Origin: an uncultured Anaeromusa sp.
GTDB lineage: Bacteria; Bacillota; Negativicutes; Anaeromusales; Anaeromusaceae
NCBI RefSeq assembly: GCF_963676855.1
Contig: NZ_OY781460.1
Location: 2,472,501 to 2,536,500 of the forward strand
Direction: 5' to 3'
Length of the DNA stretch: 64,000 bases
Below are positions 33,044-42,364 of the stretch, piece by piece (the first letter of the stretch is position 1; each line of letters begins with the position of its first letter). Made by a program: the position numbers and the translations under genes. The notes under the pieces are model-generated. The model saw nothing but the letters and a program-made list of their open reading frames with translations. It searched no databases and was not told the origin of the DNA.

Positions 33044-34742
33044 GGTATTCCTCTCTTTCATTGGCATGGACAGGGATCCGAAAATAAATACGAGTGCCTT
33101 CGTCTGGGATGCTTTCCATCTTCAGCGCATAAGAAGCGCCATACAATACTTTTAGACGCTCATTAACATTGGTAAGGCCTACGCCAGTTCCTTTTCCATA
33201 CCCCAACAGGAGAATCTTTTCCATTACTTTTTCTTCAATTCCCAAGCCGTCATCATATACGCAAATTTCCATATGGCCTGCCCGTTGGGAAATGTTCAAT
33301 CCAACCATGCCGCCGCTCTCCCTGGCTAAAAGGCCGTGCTTAACGGCGTTTTCCACTAAAGGCTGCAGAATAAATGCTGGCACCTGTATACCCAGCATAG
33401 TGGCGTCTATTTCTTTTTCCACCTTTAGCCGCGGACCAAAGCGCGCTTTTTCCAGCACCAAATACGAATCGACCAATTCCAGTTCTTCTTGAAGGCTGAC
33501 AAACTCCCTTGAAGATTTCAGCGTGCGTCGAAAAAAATCGCTTAGTTCAATCAGCAAGGTTCTGGCTTGCTCGGAATCAGTGCGGCATAAAGAAACAATA
33601 GTGTTCAGCGCATTAAATAAAAAATGAGGATTGACTTGCGCTTGTAGGGCCTTCAGTTCCGCTTTGGTTGCCATTTCCGACATTTGCTGCAAACTGGCTA
33701 ATTCCAATTGCGTACTAAAGATCTGTCCCAAGCCTTGGGCAAACTCAATGTCCAATTGATTCATGGCATCGTCTCGGCTATAGTACAGCTTAAAAGCGCC
33801 GACAATTTTTTCGCGGCATAAGAGCGGTGCCAATACGGCCGAATGCAATGGACACTCTGCATTGCTGCAGCCAATTTCCCTGCCATTGCGAGCGGTCATT
33901 ATCTGCCCGCTTTGAATGCATTCTTTGGTCACGGAAGTAACGATCGGCCCACCTGCCGGATGATGATCCGCCCCCAAACCCACGTGAGCCAACACCGTAT
34001 GCTGATTCGTGATGGCGACCGCGGCGGCACCGGTAATATATCGCACAGTTGTCGCTACTTTTTCCGCCGACAAACGATTAAGCCCCTGCCGAAAGTAAGG
34101 CAGCGTAGCATTGGCAATATGCAAGGCTTTATGAGTTTGAATGGCGGCAATTTTCGTCTGATGTTCGCGAGCATTGTAAATAATAATCATAAAGGCTGCA
34201 ATTCCCAACGCATTAGCCAGCACCATTGGTAACAACGCCTGTAAAACAAGCGATTGGGCCACACTGTCCGGTTTGGCAAAAAACCAGATCAAACCCATGC
34301 TGAATAAGACCACCGTTGTACTGGTAACAATACCAGTTACCACTTCCGGCGTCCGCGGGCGCATACGATAGTGGATGTAACCCGCCAAAAATCCTGCCAA
34401 AATAGTAGAAATTCCACATTCCACTGCCGTAAAGCCGCCAATGAAAATCCGGTGCAGCCCGCCGACAATGCCAGCCACAGCACCTACGAGAGGCCCACAC
34501 AGCAGCCCTCCCACGACAACGCCGGTATCACGCACATTGACTAACGCCCCTTCTACGGGAACGCCCATATACGTTCCGCCAACAGACAATGTGGAAAAGA
34601 AGAGCATCAAAATAAACTGCTCGCGCAAAGTGGTTTCTTCTTTAAAAAGATAGCGAAAAGCTCTGGTATGAGAGAAGATGTACGCAATAACAGAAAGGAT
34701 TGCAATACGCTGCAATAAAATCACAGACAAGCTTTCTTCCAT
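33036..34742 (-). CDS. LytS-type sensor histidine kinase (BtsS/YpdA-like)
   Basis: 568-residue membrane sensor. Residues about 1-200 form the 5TM-5TMR_LYT region with GALVNVRDTGVVVGGLLCGPL and GGLHRIFIGGFTAVECG, blocks shared with LytS/BtsS. A GAF domain follows (about 215-355), then the His_kinase domain with phospho-acceptor His in LQAQVNPHFLFNALNT and an HATPase domain (LQPLVENAVKHG, DDGLGI, GVGLTNVNERL). In E. coli, BtsS senses pyruvate; the ligand here is unknown. ATG at 34742 was chosen over GTG 34745; the ribosome-binding site is weak. Confidence 0.93.
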   Translation of the reverse strand: MEESLSVILLQRIAILSVIAYIFSHTRAFRYLFKEETTLREQFILMLFFSTLSVGGTYMGVPVEGALVNVRDTGVVVGGLLCGPLVGAVAGIVGGLHRIFIGGFTAVECGISTILAGFLAGYIHYRMRPRTPEVVTGIVTSTTVVLFSMGLIWFFAKPDSVAQSLVLQALLPMVLANALGIAAFMIIIYNAREHQTKIAAIQTHKALHIANATLPYFRQGLNRLSAEKVATTVRYITGAAAVAITNQHTVLAHVGLGADHHPAGGPIVTSVTKECIQSGQIMTARNGREIGCSNAECPLHSAVLAPLLCREKIVGAFKLYYSRDDAMNQLDIEFAQGLGQIFSTQLELASLQQMSEMATKAELKALQAQVNPHFLFNALNTIVSLCRTDSEQARTLLIELSDFFRRTLKSSREFVSLQEELELVDSYLVLEKARFGPRLKVEKEIDATMLGIQVPAFILQPLVENAVKHGLLARESGGMVGLNISQRAGHMEICVYDDGLGIEEKVMEKILLLGYGKGTGVGLTNVNERLKVLYGASYALKMESIPDEGTRIYFRIPVHANEREEYHA

Positions 34743-34755
34743 CACAGTGACTCAC

Positions 34756-35346
34756 TCACTTTCTTTCTTTTTGCGTCATGAGCATTCCAATTTCCTGCAT
34801 AATCCGCTGACTTAAAGCATCAACCATTTCTTTATCTGGCTTCGTGCGTTCCACAGGAATTGCCTTGCCAAAAGACACAGAAAACGTAGGCCAACCACCG
34901 CCGCGAAAATCCGTTCCCTTCACAGCAACAGGTACAACCGTTGTTCCTGTCTTTAGGGCCATCATCGCCATGCCGGGCTCTGGTTCACCTAAAACACCGT
35001 TTTTCCCGCGCGTGCCTTCCGGAAATACGCCTAGAACCTGGCCGGCCACCAATATTTCCAACATGCGCTTGACTGCATGGCGGTCTGCACTGCCCCGCTT
35101 AACCGGAAAAGCTCCTAACCAACGAATTACACCAGCCAAAATCGGTACCCGAAACAACTCTTCTTTGGCCATAAAATAAATGCGGCGCGACAATTGACAA
35201 CCAATTACCGGCGGGTCAAAATTACCGATATGATTAGATGCGATAATGACAGCGCCGGTGGCAGGAATGTTTTCCACTCCATAAACACGACAGCGAAAGA
35301 CAAACCGAAACAGCCCATATAGAAAAAGACTTACGAGCCTATACAT
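34756..35346 (-). CDS. plsC: 1-acyl-sn-glycerol-3-phosphate acyltransferase
   Basis: Membrane-associated acyltransferase making phosphatidic acid. The 196-residue product has an N-terminal hydrophobic segment (YRLVSLFLYGLFRFVF), the catalytic motif NHIGNFDPP (family NHxxxxD), the acceptor-binding VFPEGTRGK and a VPVAVKGT block. ATG at 35346 follows GAAGG and begins 2 bp after the cmk stop, so it is coupled to cmk. Confidence 0.93.
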   Translation of the reverse strand: MYRLVSLFLYGLFRFVFRCRVYGVENIPATGAVIIASNHIGNFDPPVIGCQLSRRIYFMAKEELFRVPILAGVIRWLGAFPVKRGSADRHAVKRMLEILVAGQVLGVFPEGTRGKNGVLGEPEPGMAMMALKTGTTVVPVAVKGTDFRGGGWPTFSVSFGKAIPVERTKPDKEMVDALSQRIMQEIGMLMTQKERK

Positions 35347-35348
35347 AG

Positions 35349-36038
35349 TCAGACCTTCTTTCCCGCATCCCGGCAAGCTTGACAAAGTCCGGCAATTTCG
35401 GCCACCACGTCATGAATGCCCAACCCGCTGGTATCTAAGAGGTATGCATCTTCCGCCTGAACAAGCGGCGCCAGCTCCCGTTCCTCGTCTTGTTTATCTC
35501 GACTCTCCATTTCAGCCGCAACAATGGCTTCTTCTATTGATTCTCCCTTGGCCTGCAGTTCCAACCAACGCCGGTGCGCCCGCTCTTGAAGAGAGGCCGT
35601 AAGGAATACCTTCACCTCTGCTTGCGGAAACACGGCAGTGCCAATATCGCGCCCGTCCATGACTACGCCACCAGCAGCCCCCATTTCCCGTTGCATGGAA
35701 AGAAGAGCCTTACGAACTTGAGGCTGTTGCGCATAAATAGATACTTGGCGACTGATTTCCGGCCTGCGAATGGCTTCACTGACATCGACGCCATCCACAA
35801 TTACTTTTGCCGCACCTTCGCTTGGAAGCAGTTCCAAATGAAATTCTTTCAACATATTAGCCAATGCTTCGTGCTGCTCCGCACCAATGCCGACTTGCGT
35901 TGCTTTCCAAGCAACCGCCCTGTACATGGCGCCTGTATCAATATATACATACCCCAATTGCTGCGCTACCATTTTGGCTACCGTGCTTTTACCAGCTCCT
36001 GCTGGACCATCTATGGCAATAACTACTTTTTTTTCCAT
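35349..36038 (-). CDS. cmk: Cytidylate kinase
   Basis: Phosphorylates CMP and dCMP. 229 residues with P-loop DGPAGAGKST near residue 9, DTGAMYRAVAW, the CMP-binding insert, and DGRDIGTAVFP with catalytic Arg/Asp. ATG at 36038 matches B. subtilis Cmk; a GTG two codons earlier (36044) sits at a better distance from GGAGGAG and could be used. It lies between aroA and plsC, the common clostridial order. Confidence 0.94.
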   Translation of the reverse strand: MEKKVVIAIDGPAGAGKSTVAKMVAQQLGYVYIDTGAMYRAVAWKATQVGIGAEQHEALANMLKEFHLELLPSEGAAKVIVDGVDVSEAIRRPEISRQVSIYAQQPQVRKALLSMQREMGAAGGVVMDGRDIGTAVFPQAEVKVFLTASLQERAHRRWLELQAKGESIEEAIVAAEMESRDKQDEERELAPLVQAEDAYLLDTSGLGIHDVVAEIAGLCQACRDAGKKV

Positions 36039-36072
36039 GAACACGCATTCTCTCCTCCCGGCTAGCGCCACG

Positions 36073-37368
36073 CTACTGTGCAAAACCAGCCAATACCTCA
36101 AAAAAATCCGGGTAGGATATTTCTACACAATCCGCCCCCTCAATGGTAACGCCCCGAGCCGCACTTCCGGCAATAGCCAGCGACATGGCAATCCGATGAT
36201 CATGATGCGCAAAACAGATTGCCTCATGCAAGGAATGTCCACCTTCAATAACCAATCCATCTTCTTTTTCTTCAATCACAGCGCCCATTTTCCCAAATTC
36301 CAGGGCGACTGCATGCAGCCGGTCTGTTTCTTTCACCCGCAACTCTTCAGCCCCAGTGATAACAGTTTTCCCACTAGCAAACATAGCGGCAACCGCCAAA
36401 ATAGGGATCTCATCGATCAGACGAGGCATAATTTCGCCGCCGATTTCACATCCCTTTAGTTCTGCAGAGCGTACTAAAATATCCGCAATATCCTCATTAC
36501 CGCTGCGGCGGCGGTTCAGAACCGTCAAGTCCGCTCCCATCTGTTCAAGCACATCCAAGATGCCGGTGCGCGTCGGATTTAAGCCGACGTTTTCAATGGT
36601 TATCTCACTGTCTGGAACAATCGAGACGGCAACCATCCAAAACGCCGCCGAACTAATGTCTCCTGCAATATCAATCGCTGGTGGCGCTTCCAAGGTCTGC
36701 GCAGGCTCCACTGTCACCGAAGTTCCTTCTCTTGTCACTTTCACGCCAAACAATTCCAGCAACCGTTCTGTGTGATCCCTCGAACGATGCGGCTCGCTTA
36801 CAGTAGTAGGCCCATCCGCAAAAAGTCCGGCCAGAAGAATAGCCGATTTCACCTGTGCGCTTGCTACAGGCAAATCATACCGTATGCCTTTTAAGGTCGG
36901 GTTAGGCCCGATTGCCATCGGTATGTTGCGTCCATCCTGCCTTCCAGACAGCTGACTTCCCATGAGACGAAGCGGCTTTACAACCCTCCCCATCGGACGC
37001 TGACGTAAGGAAGCATCACCAGTAATCACACTAAAAAATGATTGCGCGCCTAGAATTCCACTCAACAAGCGCAGCGTGGTCCCAGAGTTTCCCGCATCCA
37101 GAATATCTTCCGGTTCCTTCAGTCCATAAAGACCATTGCCGCTGACCGTCAGCACTCCTTCGGCATCCTTTTCCACCTTTACACCTAATGCGCGCATACA
37201 CCGCACCGTGGAAAGACAATCAGCAGCATATAGAAAGTTGCTTAGGCGAACTGGTTGTTCGGCTAAGCCTGCCAGCATAATCGAACGATGAGAAATAGAT
37301 TTGTCTCCTGGTGCGACAATAGTTCCTTGCCACTGGCGCACTGGTTGAATGACGCGTGTTTGGGTCAT
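36073..37368 (-). CDS. aroA: 3-phosphoshikimate 1-carboxyvinyltransferase (EPSP synthase)
   Basis: Sixth shikimate-pathway enzyme, joining shikimate-3-phosphate and PEP. 431 residues with PGDKSISHRSI at the N-terminus (phosphate-binding Lys, Ser, Arg), DAGNSGTTLRLL, GDASLRQRPM and the late catalytic block ELRVKETDRLHAV. AGGAGG precedes the ATG. It follows aroF by 27 bp. Confidence 0.96.
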   Translation of the reverse strand: MTQTRVIQPVRQWQGTIVAPGDKSISHRSIMLAGLAEQPVRLSNFLYAADCLSTVRCMRALGVKVEKDAEGVLTVSGNGLYGLKEPEDILDAGNSGTTLRLLSGILGAQSFFSVITGDASLRQRPMGRVVKPLRLMGSQLSGRQDGRNIPMAIGPNPTLKGIRYDLPVASAQVKSAILLAGLFADGPTTVSEPHRSRDHTERLLELFGVKVTREGTSVTVEPAQTLEAPPAIDIAGDISSAAFWMVAVSIVPDSEITIENVGLNPTRTGILDVLEQMGADLTVLNRRRSGNEDIADILVRSAELKGCEIGGEIMPRLIDEIPILAVAAMFASGKTVITGAEELRVKETDRLHAVALEFGKMGAVIEEKEDGLVIEGGHSLHEAICFAHHDHRIAMSLAIAGSAARGVTIEGADCVEISYPDFFEVLAGFAQ

Positions 37369-37395
37369 AAGACATCCTCCTCAATATAATCTACT

Positions 37396-38406
37396 TCAAC
37401 CTTTACGGCCCACTACTGCAGCAATGGATGACAATGCCTCCATCATCTGTTCAAAGTTCTGCGGTGTCAAGGACTGGAAACCGTCGGAAACGGCCTCTTC
37501 TGGGCAAGGGTGCACCTCTACAATAACTCCGTCCGCACCAGCCGCCACAGCAGCTAAGGTCATTGGCGTCACAAGGCGCCATTTGCCAGTTCCATGACTT
37601 GGATCGGCAATCACCGGCAAATGAGTCAAATGTTTAGCCAAGGGCACTGCGCTCAAATCTAAAGTGTTGCGAGTATATGGCTCAAAGGTGCGAATACCGC
37701 GCTCGCAAAGCACAATGGCATCGTTGCCGCCGACCATAATGTACTCTGCCGCCATGAGCCACTCTTCTACCGTTGCCGAGCTGCCTCGCTTCAACAGCAC
37801 AGGCTTATTCGCGTGAGCAATTTCCTTCAGCAACGCAAAATTTTGCATGTTTCGCGTGCCGATTTGCAGCATGTCCACATACTTGCAAACGGTCTCTACC
37901 GCCCGAGGATCGGTTACCTCCGAGACTACAGGCAAGCCAACTTCGTCGGAAACAGTGCGCAAAATCCGCAATCCTTCTTCTTCCAACCCTTGAAAGCTAT
38001 AAGGCGATGTCCGCGGCTTATAAGCGCCGCCACGCAGCATTGCGGCACCGGCAGCTTTTACTAAACGAGCCGTTTCCGCAAACTGCTCATAGCTTTCCAC
38101 AGCGCAAGGACCGGCAATGACCGGCACTTGTTCGCCGCCAAAAACTACTTCACCAACGCGAATCAAACTATTTTCCGCCTGAAAAGAACGGCTGACAAGC
38201 TTAAACGGAGTCCGTGTCTGCACTACTTTTTCCACGCCATCCAAGCGTTCGAATGCATCGGCATCTACCTCGTCATTTTCCCCGATCGCCGTAACTACCG
38301 TTCGCCCTCCTGTCTGCCATACTTGGGCATCCAGACCGCACTGGTGCAATTTCTCCAGCACTCGTTGCACTTGCCTGGGAGTAGGCATTTGCATAAATAT
38401 GATCAT
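37396..38406 (-). CDS. aroF: 3-deoxy-7-phosphoheptulonate synthase (DAHP synthase)
   Basis: First shikimate-pathway enzyme, condensing PEP and erythrose 4-phosphate. The 336-residue protein has an N-terminal ferredoxin-like regulatory domain (1-70, MIIFMQMPTPRQVQRV) and a type I beta barrel with GPCAVES, LRGGAYKPRTSPYSFQG, LLKRG and DPSHGTG. This AroA(beta)/AroF-type enzyme is usually feedback-inhibited through its N-terminal domain or a fused mutase; no chorismate mutase domain is present. GGAGGG lies just before the ATG. Confidence 0.95.
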   Translation of the reverse strand: MIIFMQMPTPRQVQRVLEKLHQCGLDAQVWQTGGRTVVTAIGENDEVDADAFERLDGVEKVVQTRTPFKLVSRSFQAENSLIRVGEVVFGGEQVPVIAGPCAVESYEQFAETARLVKAAGAAMLRGGAYKPRTSPYSFQGLEEEGLRILRTVSDEVGLPVVSEVTDPRAVETVCKYVDMLQIGTRNMQNFALLKEIAHANKPVLLKRGSSATVEEWLMAAEYIMVGGNDAIVLCERGIRTFEPYTRNTLDLSAVPLAKHLTHLPVIADPSHGTGKWRLVTPMTLAAVAAGADGVIVEVHPCPEEAVSDGFQSLTPQNFEQMMEALSSIAAVVGRKG

Positions 38407-38508
38407 GGCCAGCCCTCCGATACGTTTTCACAAATTTGCTTTTATAGTAATTTAAATTCACGCTGCCTCTTGCTTTTTCCTTTTCCTTAGACTGGTTTTC
38501 CTGTATTT

Positions 38509-39753
38509 TTATTGTGCAGCGCTTCGGCCCGCCAAATATCCGGTCGAGAATGCCGCTTGCAAATTAAAGCCGCCTGTGTTGCCGTCAATATCCAGCACTT
38601 CCCCTGCCAAATACAAGCCTTCTACCTTTTTAGACTTCATGGTGCGCGGATCCACCTCATTCACACACACGCCTCCGGCGGTTACAATGGCTTCTGCCAA
38701 AGGTCTAGCTCCGGTAACCGTAAAAGGCAGAGCCTGCAGCAGCTCCAGCAGACGATGGCGTTCCTCTCGCGTCAATTGGCCAATCTCTTTAGCTATATTA
38801 ATAAAAGCCAAATCCAAGACTACCGGCCGCAATGAAGACGGCAGCAGTTCATCTAGACAATGTACCGCTCTTTTGCGACCCAGTGAAACAAAATCGCGCG
38901 CCAGACGTTTATCCAAAACCTCTGCCGACAGCGCAGGCTTCAGGTTAACGCGTATTTCCACAAAACTGCCTGCGGCTACCGCCATGACAGCCTGGCGACT
39001 CAACGTTAAAATAATAGGTCCGGATAAACCAAAATGCGTAAAAAGCATTTCCCCGAACTCAGAAGTCTCGCATTTTTCGTCCACCCACAGCGATGCTTCG
39101 ACATTGCGAAGCGACAAGCCCATTAATTCTTTTACCCACTCTTCTTCCACTTCCAGCGGAACCAGCGCCGGCTGCAGCGGCGTCAACGTATGTCCGACCG
39201 CTTCGGCCATGCGGTAGCCATCACCTGTACTGCCTGTCCCTGGATAGGAAGCTCCTCCTGTCGCCAAAATAACGGCATCTGCTTTCTCTTTCCTGCCGTC
39301 AGTCAACGTGACACCGCAAAGTCGCTCATTCTCCTGCCACAACTCTTGCACCGGAGTTTTTAAGTAAAAAGTCACTCCAAGACGGCGCAGAGTATGTTCA
39401 AAAGCCGCCACTACATCTGCCGCTTTTTCACTAACCGGAAAAACTCTGCCGCCTCGTTCTTCTTTAGTCTCCACACCGGCGCAACGCAGCATTTCGCGCA
39501 AAGCGTCATTATCCAAAGCGTTCCAAGCGCTATAAAGAAACTTACCATTTCCCACCATGTTTTTTAGAAACCGCTCCCGGTCTCCTACATGGGTCACATT
39601 GCAGCGTCCCTTGCCGGTAATGCCTATTTTTCGCCCCGGCCGTCCCATTTTTTCATATATCGTCACCGCAGCTCCCGCTTCGGCAGCTGCTAAAGCCGCC
39701 ATAAGGCCAGCCGCGCCGGCACCGATAACTGCAATTTTTTTTCGCTCTTCCAT
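38509..39753 (-). CDS. BaiN/RdsA-like NAD(P)/FAD-dependent oxidoreductase (HI0933 family)
   Basis: 414-residue flavoprotein. Dinucleotide-binding GAGAAGLMAALAAAEAG at the N-terminus, followed by the family hallmark GRKIGITGKGRCNVTH, a conserved TGGASYPGTGSTGDG and the C-terminal FAD block GLYLAGEVLDIDGNTGGFNLQAAFSTG. Characterised relatives reduce steroid intermediates (BaiN), but most are uncharacterised. ATG at 39753 follows AAAGGA. An AT-rich palindrome lies immediately upstream. Confidence 0.9.
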   Translation of the reverse strand: MEERKKIAVIGAGAAGLMAALAAAEAGAAVTIYEKMGRPGRKIGITGKGRCNVTHVGDRERFLKNMVGNGKFLYSAWNALDNDALREMLRCAGVETKEERGGRVFPVSEKAADVVAAFEHTLRRLGVTFYLKTPVQELWQENERLCGVTLTDGRKEKADAVILATGGASYPGTGSTGDGYRMAEAVGHTLTPLQPALVPLEVEEEWVKELMGLSLRNVEASLWVDEKCETSEFGEMLFTHFGLSGPIILTLSRQAVMAVAAGSFVEIRVNLKPALSAEVLDKRLARDFVSLGRKRAVHCLDELLPSSLRPVVLDLAFINIAKEIGQLTREERHRLLELLQALPFTVTGARPLAEAIVTAGGVCVNEVDPRTMKSKKVEGLYLAGEVLDIDGNTGGFNLQAAFSTGYLAGRSAAQ

Positions 39754-39776
39754 ATAACCTATCCTTTCATCGATGC

Positions 39777-39801
39777 AAAAAATAGACGTCATCTATTTTT
39801 T
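39777..39801. repeat. AT-rich perfect palindrome upstream of BaiN-like gene
   Basis: AAAAAATAGA (39777-39786), 5-nt centre CGTCA, TCTATTTTTT (39792-39801). It sits about 24 bp before the BaiN-like start and could be an operator or a bidirectional terminator. Confidence 0.55.
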
Positions 39802-39827
39802 CGGATCACTCTTATACTTCGGTATAT

Positions 39828-39852
39828 CAAGAAAGACCCTATTACAGGGTCT
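39828..39852 (-). terminator. Terminator of pseudouridine synthase gene
   Basis: Perfect 7-bp stem (39834-39840 with 39846-39852) with a 5-nt loop followed by TTTCTT on the minus strand, 9 bp past the stop. Confidence 0.75.
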
Positions 39853-39860
39853 CTCCATAT

Positions 39861-40586
39861 CTACTCTGGTTTAAACTGGTATAAACCGGCCACTTCTTCC
39901 GCCGTCAAGTGACGCCATTTCCCTCTGCGCACGCCTTGAAGCGTCAAAAAGGCAAACCGGATTCTCTTTAAAGACCACACCGAAAAGCCGATGGCGTCAA
40001 ACATCCTGCGCACCTGCCGATTACGACCTTCACGCAGCACCACCGTCAATACGGAGCGGTTTTTTTCGTGCAAAATCTCCTGCAGCCGTACTTCCACAGG
40101 CGCAGCCATGCCATCTTCCAAGCGGATACCAGCTCGCAAGCGATCCAGCTTCTCTTCGGAAGGAATGCCTTTCACCTGTACAAGGTATTCTTTCTCCACC
40201 TGATGCCGAGGGTGAATCAAAGCATGCGTCAATTCGCCGTCATTCGTTAACAACAGCAGGCCTTCTGTATGATAATCCAACCGCCCTACGGGGTATACAC
40301 GGGCGTCAATTCCCTCTAATAGATCCAGAACGGTTTGACGTCCTTCCGGGTCTTTGGAGGTCGTCACACAGCCTTTGGGCTTATATAAAAGTAAATATAC
40401 AAGCTTTTCTTTCGCCACCAGACGGCCATCTACTTGAATACGGTCTTTACCCGCATCCACCTTGGTTCCTAGTTCGGTTACGACCTTTCCGTTGACCTTC
40501 ACATGTCCTTCACTGATTAAGCGCTCCGCCTCGCGGCGCGAAGCCACTCCTGCATGACTTAATACTTTCTGCAAGCGTTCCTGCAT
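39861..40586 (-). CDS. RluB/RsuA-family pseudouridine synthase
   Basis: Isomerises a specific uridine in 23S (RluB, RluE) or 16S (RsuA) rRNA. 241 residues: N-terminal S4 RNA-binding domain (RLQKVLSHAGVASRREAERLI), catalytic domain with VGRLDYHTEGLLLLTNDG (catalytic Asp) and the C-terminal REGRNRQVRRMF. Most similar by motif to RluB; the exact target is not certain. ATG at 40586 follows AGGAGG; the upstream in-frame extension overlaps the carboxypeptidase gene and is rejected. Confidence 0.93.
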   Translation of the reverse strand: MQERLQKVLSHAGVASRREAERLISEGHVKVNGKVVTELGTKVDAGKDRIQVDGRLVAKEKLVYLLLYKPKGCVTTSKDPEGRQTVLDLLEGIDARVYPVGRLDYHTEGLLLLTNDGELTHALIHPRHQVEKEYLVQVKGIPSEEKLDRLRAGIRLEDGMAAPVEVRLQEILHEKNRSVLTVVLREGRNRQVRRMFDAIGFSVWSLKRIRFAFLTLQGVRRGKWRHLTAEEVAGLYQFKPE

Positions 40587-40621
40587 TTCCGCCTCCTTAA
40601 TTTTCCCATGACAGCCGTATT

Positions 40622-41797
40622 CTAGGCTCGTCTTCCATCCAACAACAGCCAGGCAAAGGCCACTTTTACCCAAGTCCACACATCTTCCGCCGAAAGAACT
40701 GCCAAACGAAATAATGACCGTCTCTCCACGTCTTGTCCTGCCAGAAGCGGTATCACCGTCACTTCTTCATCTCCGCGCAAAATCCGTACTGTGCCGACAA
40801 CGTCTCCCCGATGTACCGGAGCAGCAATGCTGTCTGGTTTTTGCACCGTGATACGATACGTATTGCCGATGCCGTTGCGCGATTCGGGTACAACAATATC
40901 CTGTGCAACATATAATGAAGTCTGCTTTTGTAAACCATCTAAAACAGTCACATCCGCTACAGGTTGATTTTGTGTGAGCAGGTTTTTAGCTTTGACAACA
41001 CCAAAGCCATAATCCAAAAGCGCAATGGAATCATCCCACATACGCTCACTATCTAGCACCACAGAAATTAATTGCAAGCCATTACGCTTAGCCGCTGATA
41101 CTAAACACCGGCCTGCCGCATCAGTATAACCGGTTTTAACGCCATTAGAACCAGGATATAGCCAAAGCATTCTATTTTCATTGAAAATTTCTCGATCATA
41201 CCCTTTGCCAGGCCAAGGCAGTACCCTACGCTTTGAAGAAACAATCTCTGCAAACAACGGTTGCGTGCGATATCCATAAGCGGCAATCCGAGCCAAGTCA
41301 TGAGCTGTCGAATAATGGTTGGGGTCCGGCAAGCCGCTAGAGTTGGCAAACTGCGTATTTACAGCGCCAATCTCTTGCGCTTTTTGCGTCATTAAGCGAG
41401 CATAGGCTGGCACTGAACCGGCAATGTGTTCAGCAACGGCCACTGTAGCATCATTGCCTGAAACCAACATGATGCCATATAACAAGTCTAACAGTTTTTG
41501 CTTTTCTCCAAATTCCAAATACAATGATGAGCCTTCGGTTGCACGCGCCGCTTCGCTTGTAACAACCAAGTCATCAAGACGTCCCTTTTCAAGAGCCACC
41601 AGCAACGTCATCATTTTGGTCGTACTAGCTGGATAACGGCGGCTTTCCGCATCTTTGGCGTACAAGACTTCGCCAGTCGTTGCATCCATGACAATGGCGG
41701 CTTTCGCCGTCACTGCCGGCGCTGCTTGCGCCGAGCCAGCAGTCAACGTATAAAAAGCGCTGGCAAAAACTAATAACCAGATAATTTTTCGCGCCAT
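40622..41797 (-). CDS. D-alanyl-D-alanine carboxypeptidase (S11 family)
   Basis: Secreted, membrane-tethered penicillin-binding protein that trims the last D-Ala from peptidoglycan pentapeptides. 391 residues with a signal peptide cleaving near SAQA-AP, active-site SxxK in PASTTKMM, SGN in VSGNDATVA and KTG in GVKTGYTD. A PBP5-like C-terminal beta domain (about 285-365) and an amphipathic C-terminal helix follow. DacF- or DacB-like; the sporulation role known for some homologues cannot be decided here. The ribosome-binding site (AGGGG) is weak and distant. 15 bp downstream of scpB. Confidence 0.93.
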   Translation of the reverse strand: MARKIIWLLVFASAFYTLTAGSAQAAPAVTAKAAIVMDATTGEVLYAKDAESRRYPASTTKMMTLLVALEKGRLDDLVVTSEAARATEGSSLYLEFGEKQKLLDLLYGIMLVSGNDATVAVAEHIAGSVPAYARLMTQKAQEIGAVNTQFANSSGLPDPNHYSTAHDLARIAAYGYRTQPLFAEIVSSKRRVLPWPGKGYDREIFNENRMLWLYPGSNGVKTGYTDAAGRCLVSAAKRNGLQLISVVLDSERMWDDSIALLDYGFGVVKAKNLLTQNQPVADVTVLDGLQKQTSLYVAQDIVVPESRNGIGNTYRITVQKPDSIAAPVHRGDVVGTVRILRGDEEVTVIPLLAGQDVERRSLFRLAVLSAEDVWTWVKVAFAWLLLDGRRA

Positions 41798-41812
41798 GAA
41801 AATCCGAAACCC

Positions 41813-42364
41813 CTAACCTTCATTTTTTTCTTCTGTGTTGGTTGCTTCGTTTGGCAGTAAGTTCTGCAAATCAGGTAACTGCTGTAAATCGCGCAAGCCA
41901 AAGCACTCCAAAAAGTCTTCGGTCGTTCCGTATAAGATAGGACGACCCAAGGATTCTTTTCTCCCTACTTCACGAATCAACCCTCGTTCTATTAATTGTG
42001 TCAACACTTTGTCAATACGCACACCGCGAATCTCTTCCATTTCTTGTTTCGTCACAGGCTGCTTGAAGGCAATAATGGCTAATGTCTCCAACGCTGGCGA
42101 CGACAACTTGCTTTCACGAGCTCCGGCCAACGCTATAATCAGCGAAGCCCACTCTTCTTTTGTGCCTAATTGAAAGCCACCCGCCACTTCATAAAGCATA
42201 ATGCCCCGTTCACTTCGGCCATATTCTTCCTGCATTTCTGCCAAAAGCAACAAAATATGCTCTTCTTCCACTTGCAGCACTTCTGCGAGAACCGAAACAG
42301 ATACAGGTTTTCCATGGGCAAACAAGAGCGCCTCCAACGGCGCCTTTAAGTGCTGATAAAACAA
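41813..42364 (-). CDS. scpB: Segregation and condensation protein ScpB
   Basis: Winged-helix (kite) subunit of SMC-ScpAB condensin. 183 residues with two winged helices; conserved SPALETLAIIAFKQPVTKQEMEEIRGV and LGRPILYGTTEDFLE. Its start overlaps the scpA end by 19 bp. The acidic tail ends TEEKNEG. Confidence 0.96.
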   Translation of the reverse strand: MFYQHLKAPLEALLFAHGKPVSVSVLAEVLQVEEEHILLLLAEMQEEYGRSERGIMLYEVAGGFQLGTKEEWASLIIALAGARESKLSSPALETLAIIAFKQPVTKQEMEEIRGVRIDKVLTQLIERGLIREVGRKESLGRPILYGTTEDFLECFGLRDLQQLPDLQNLLPNEATNTEEKNEG

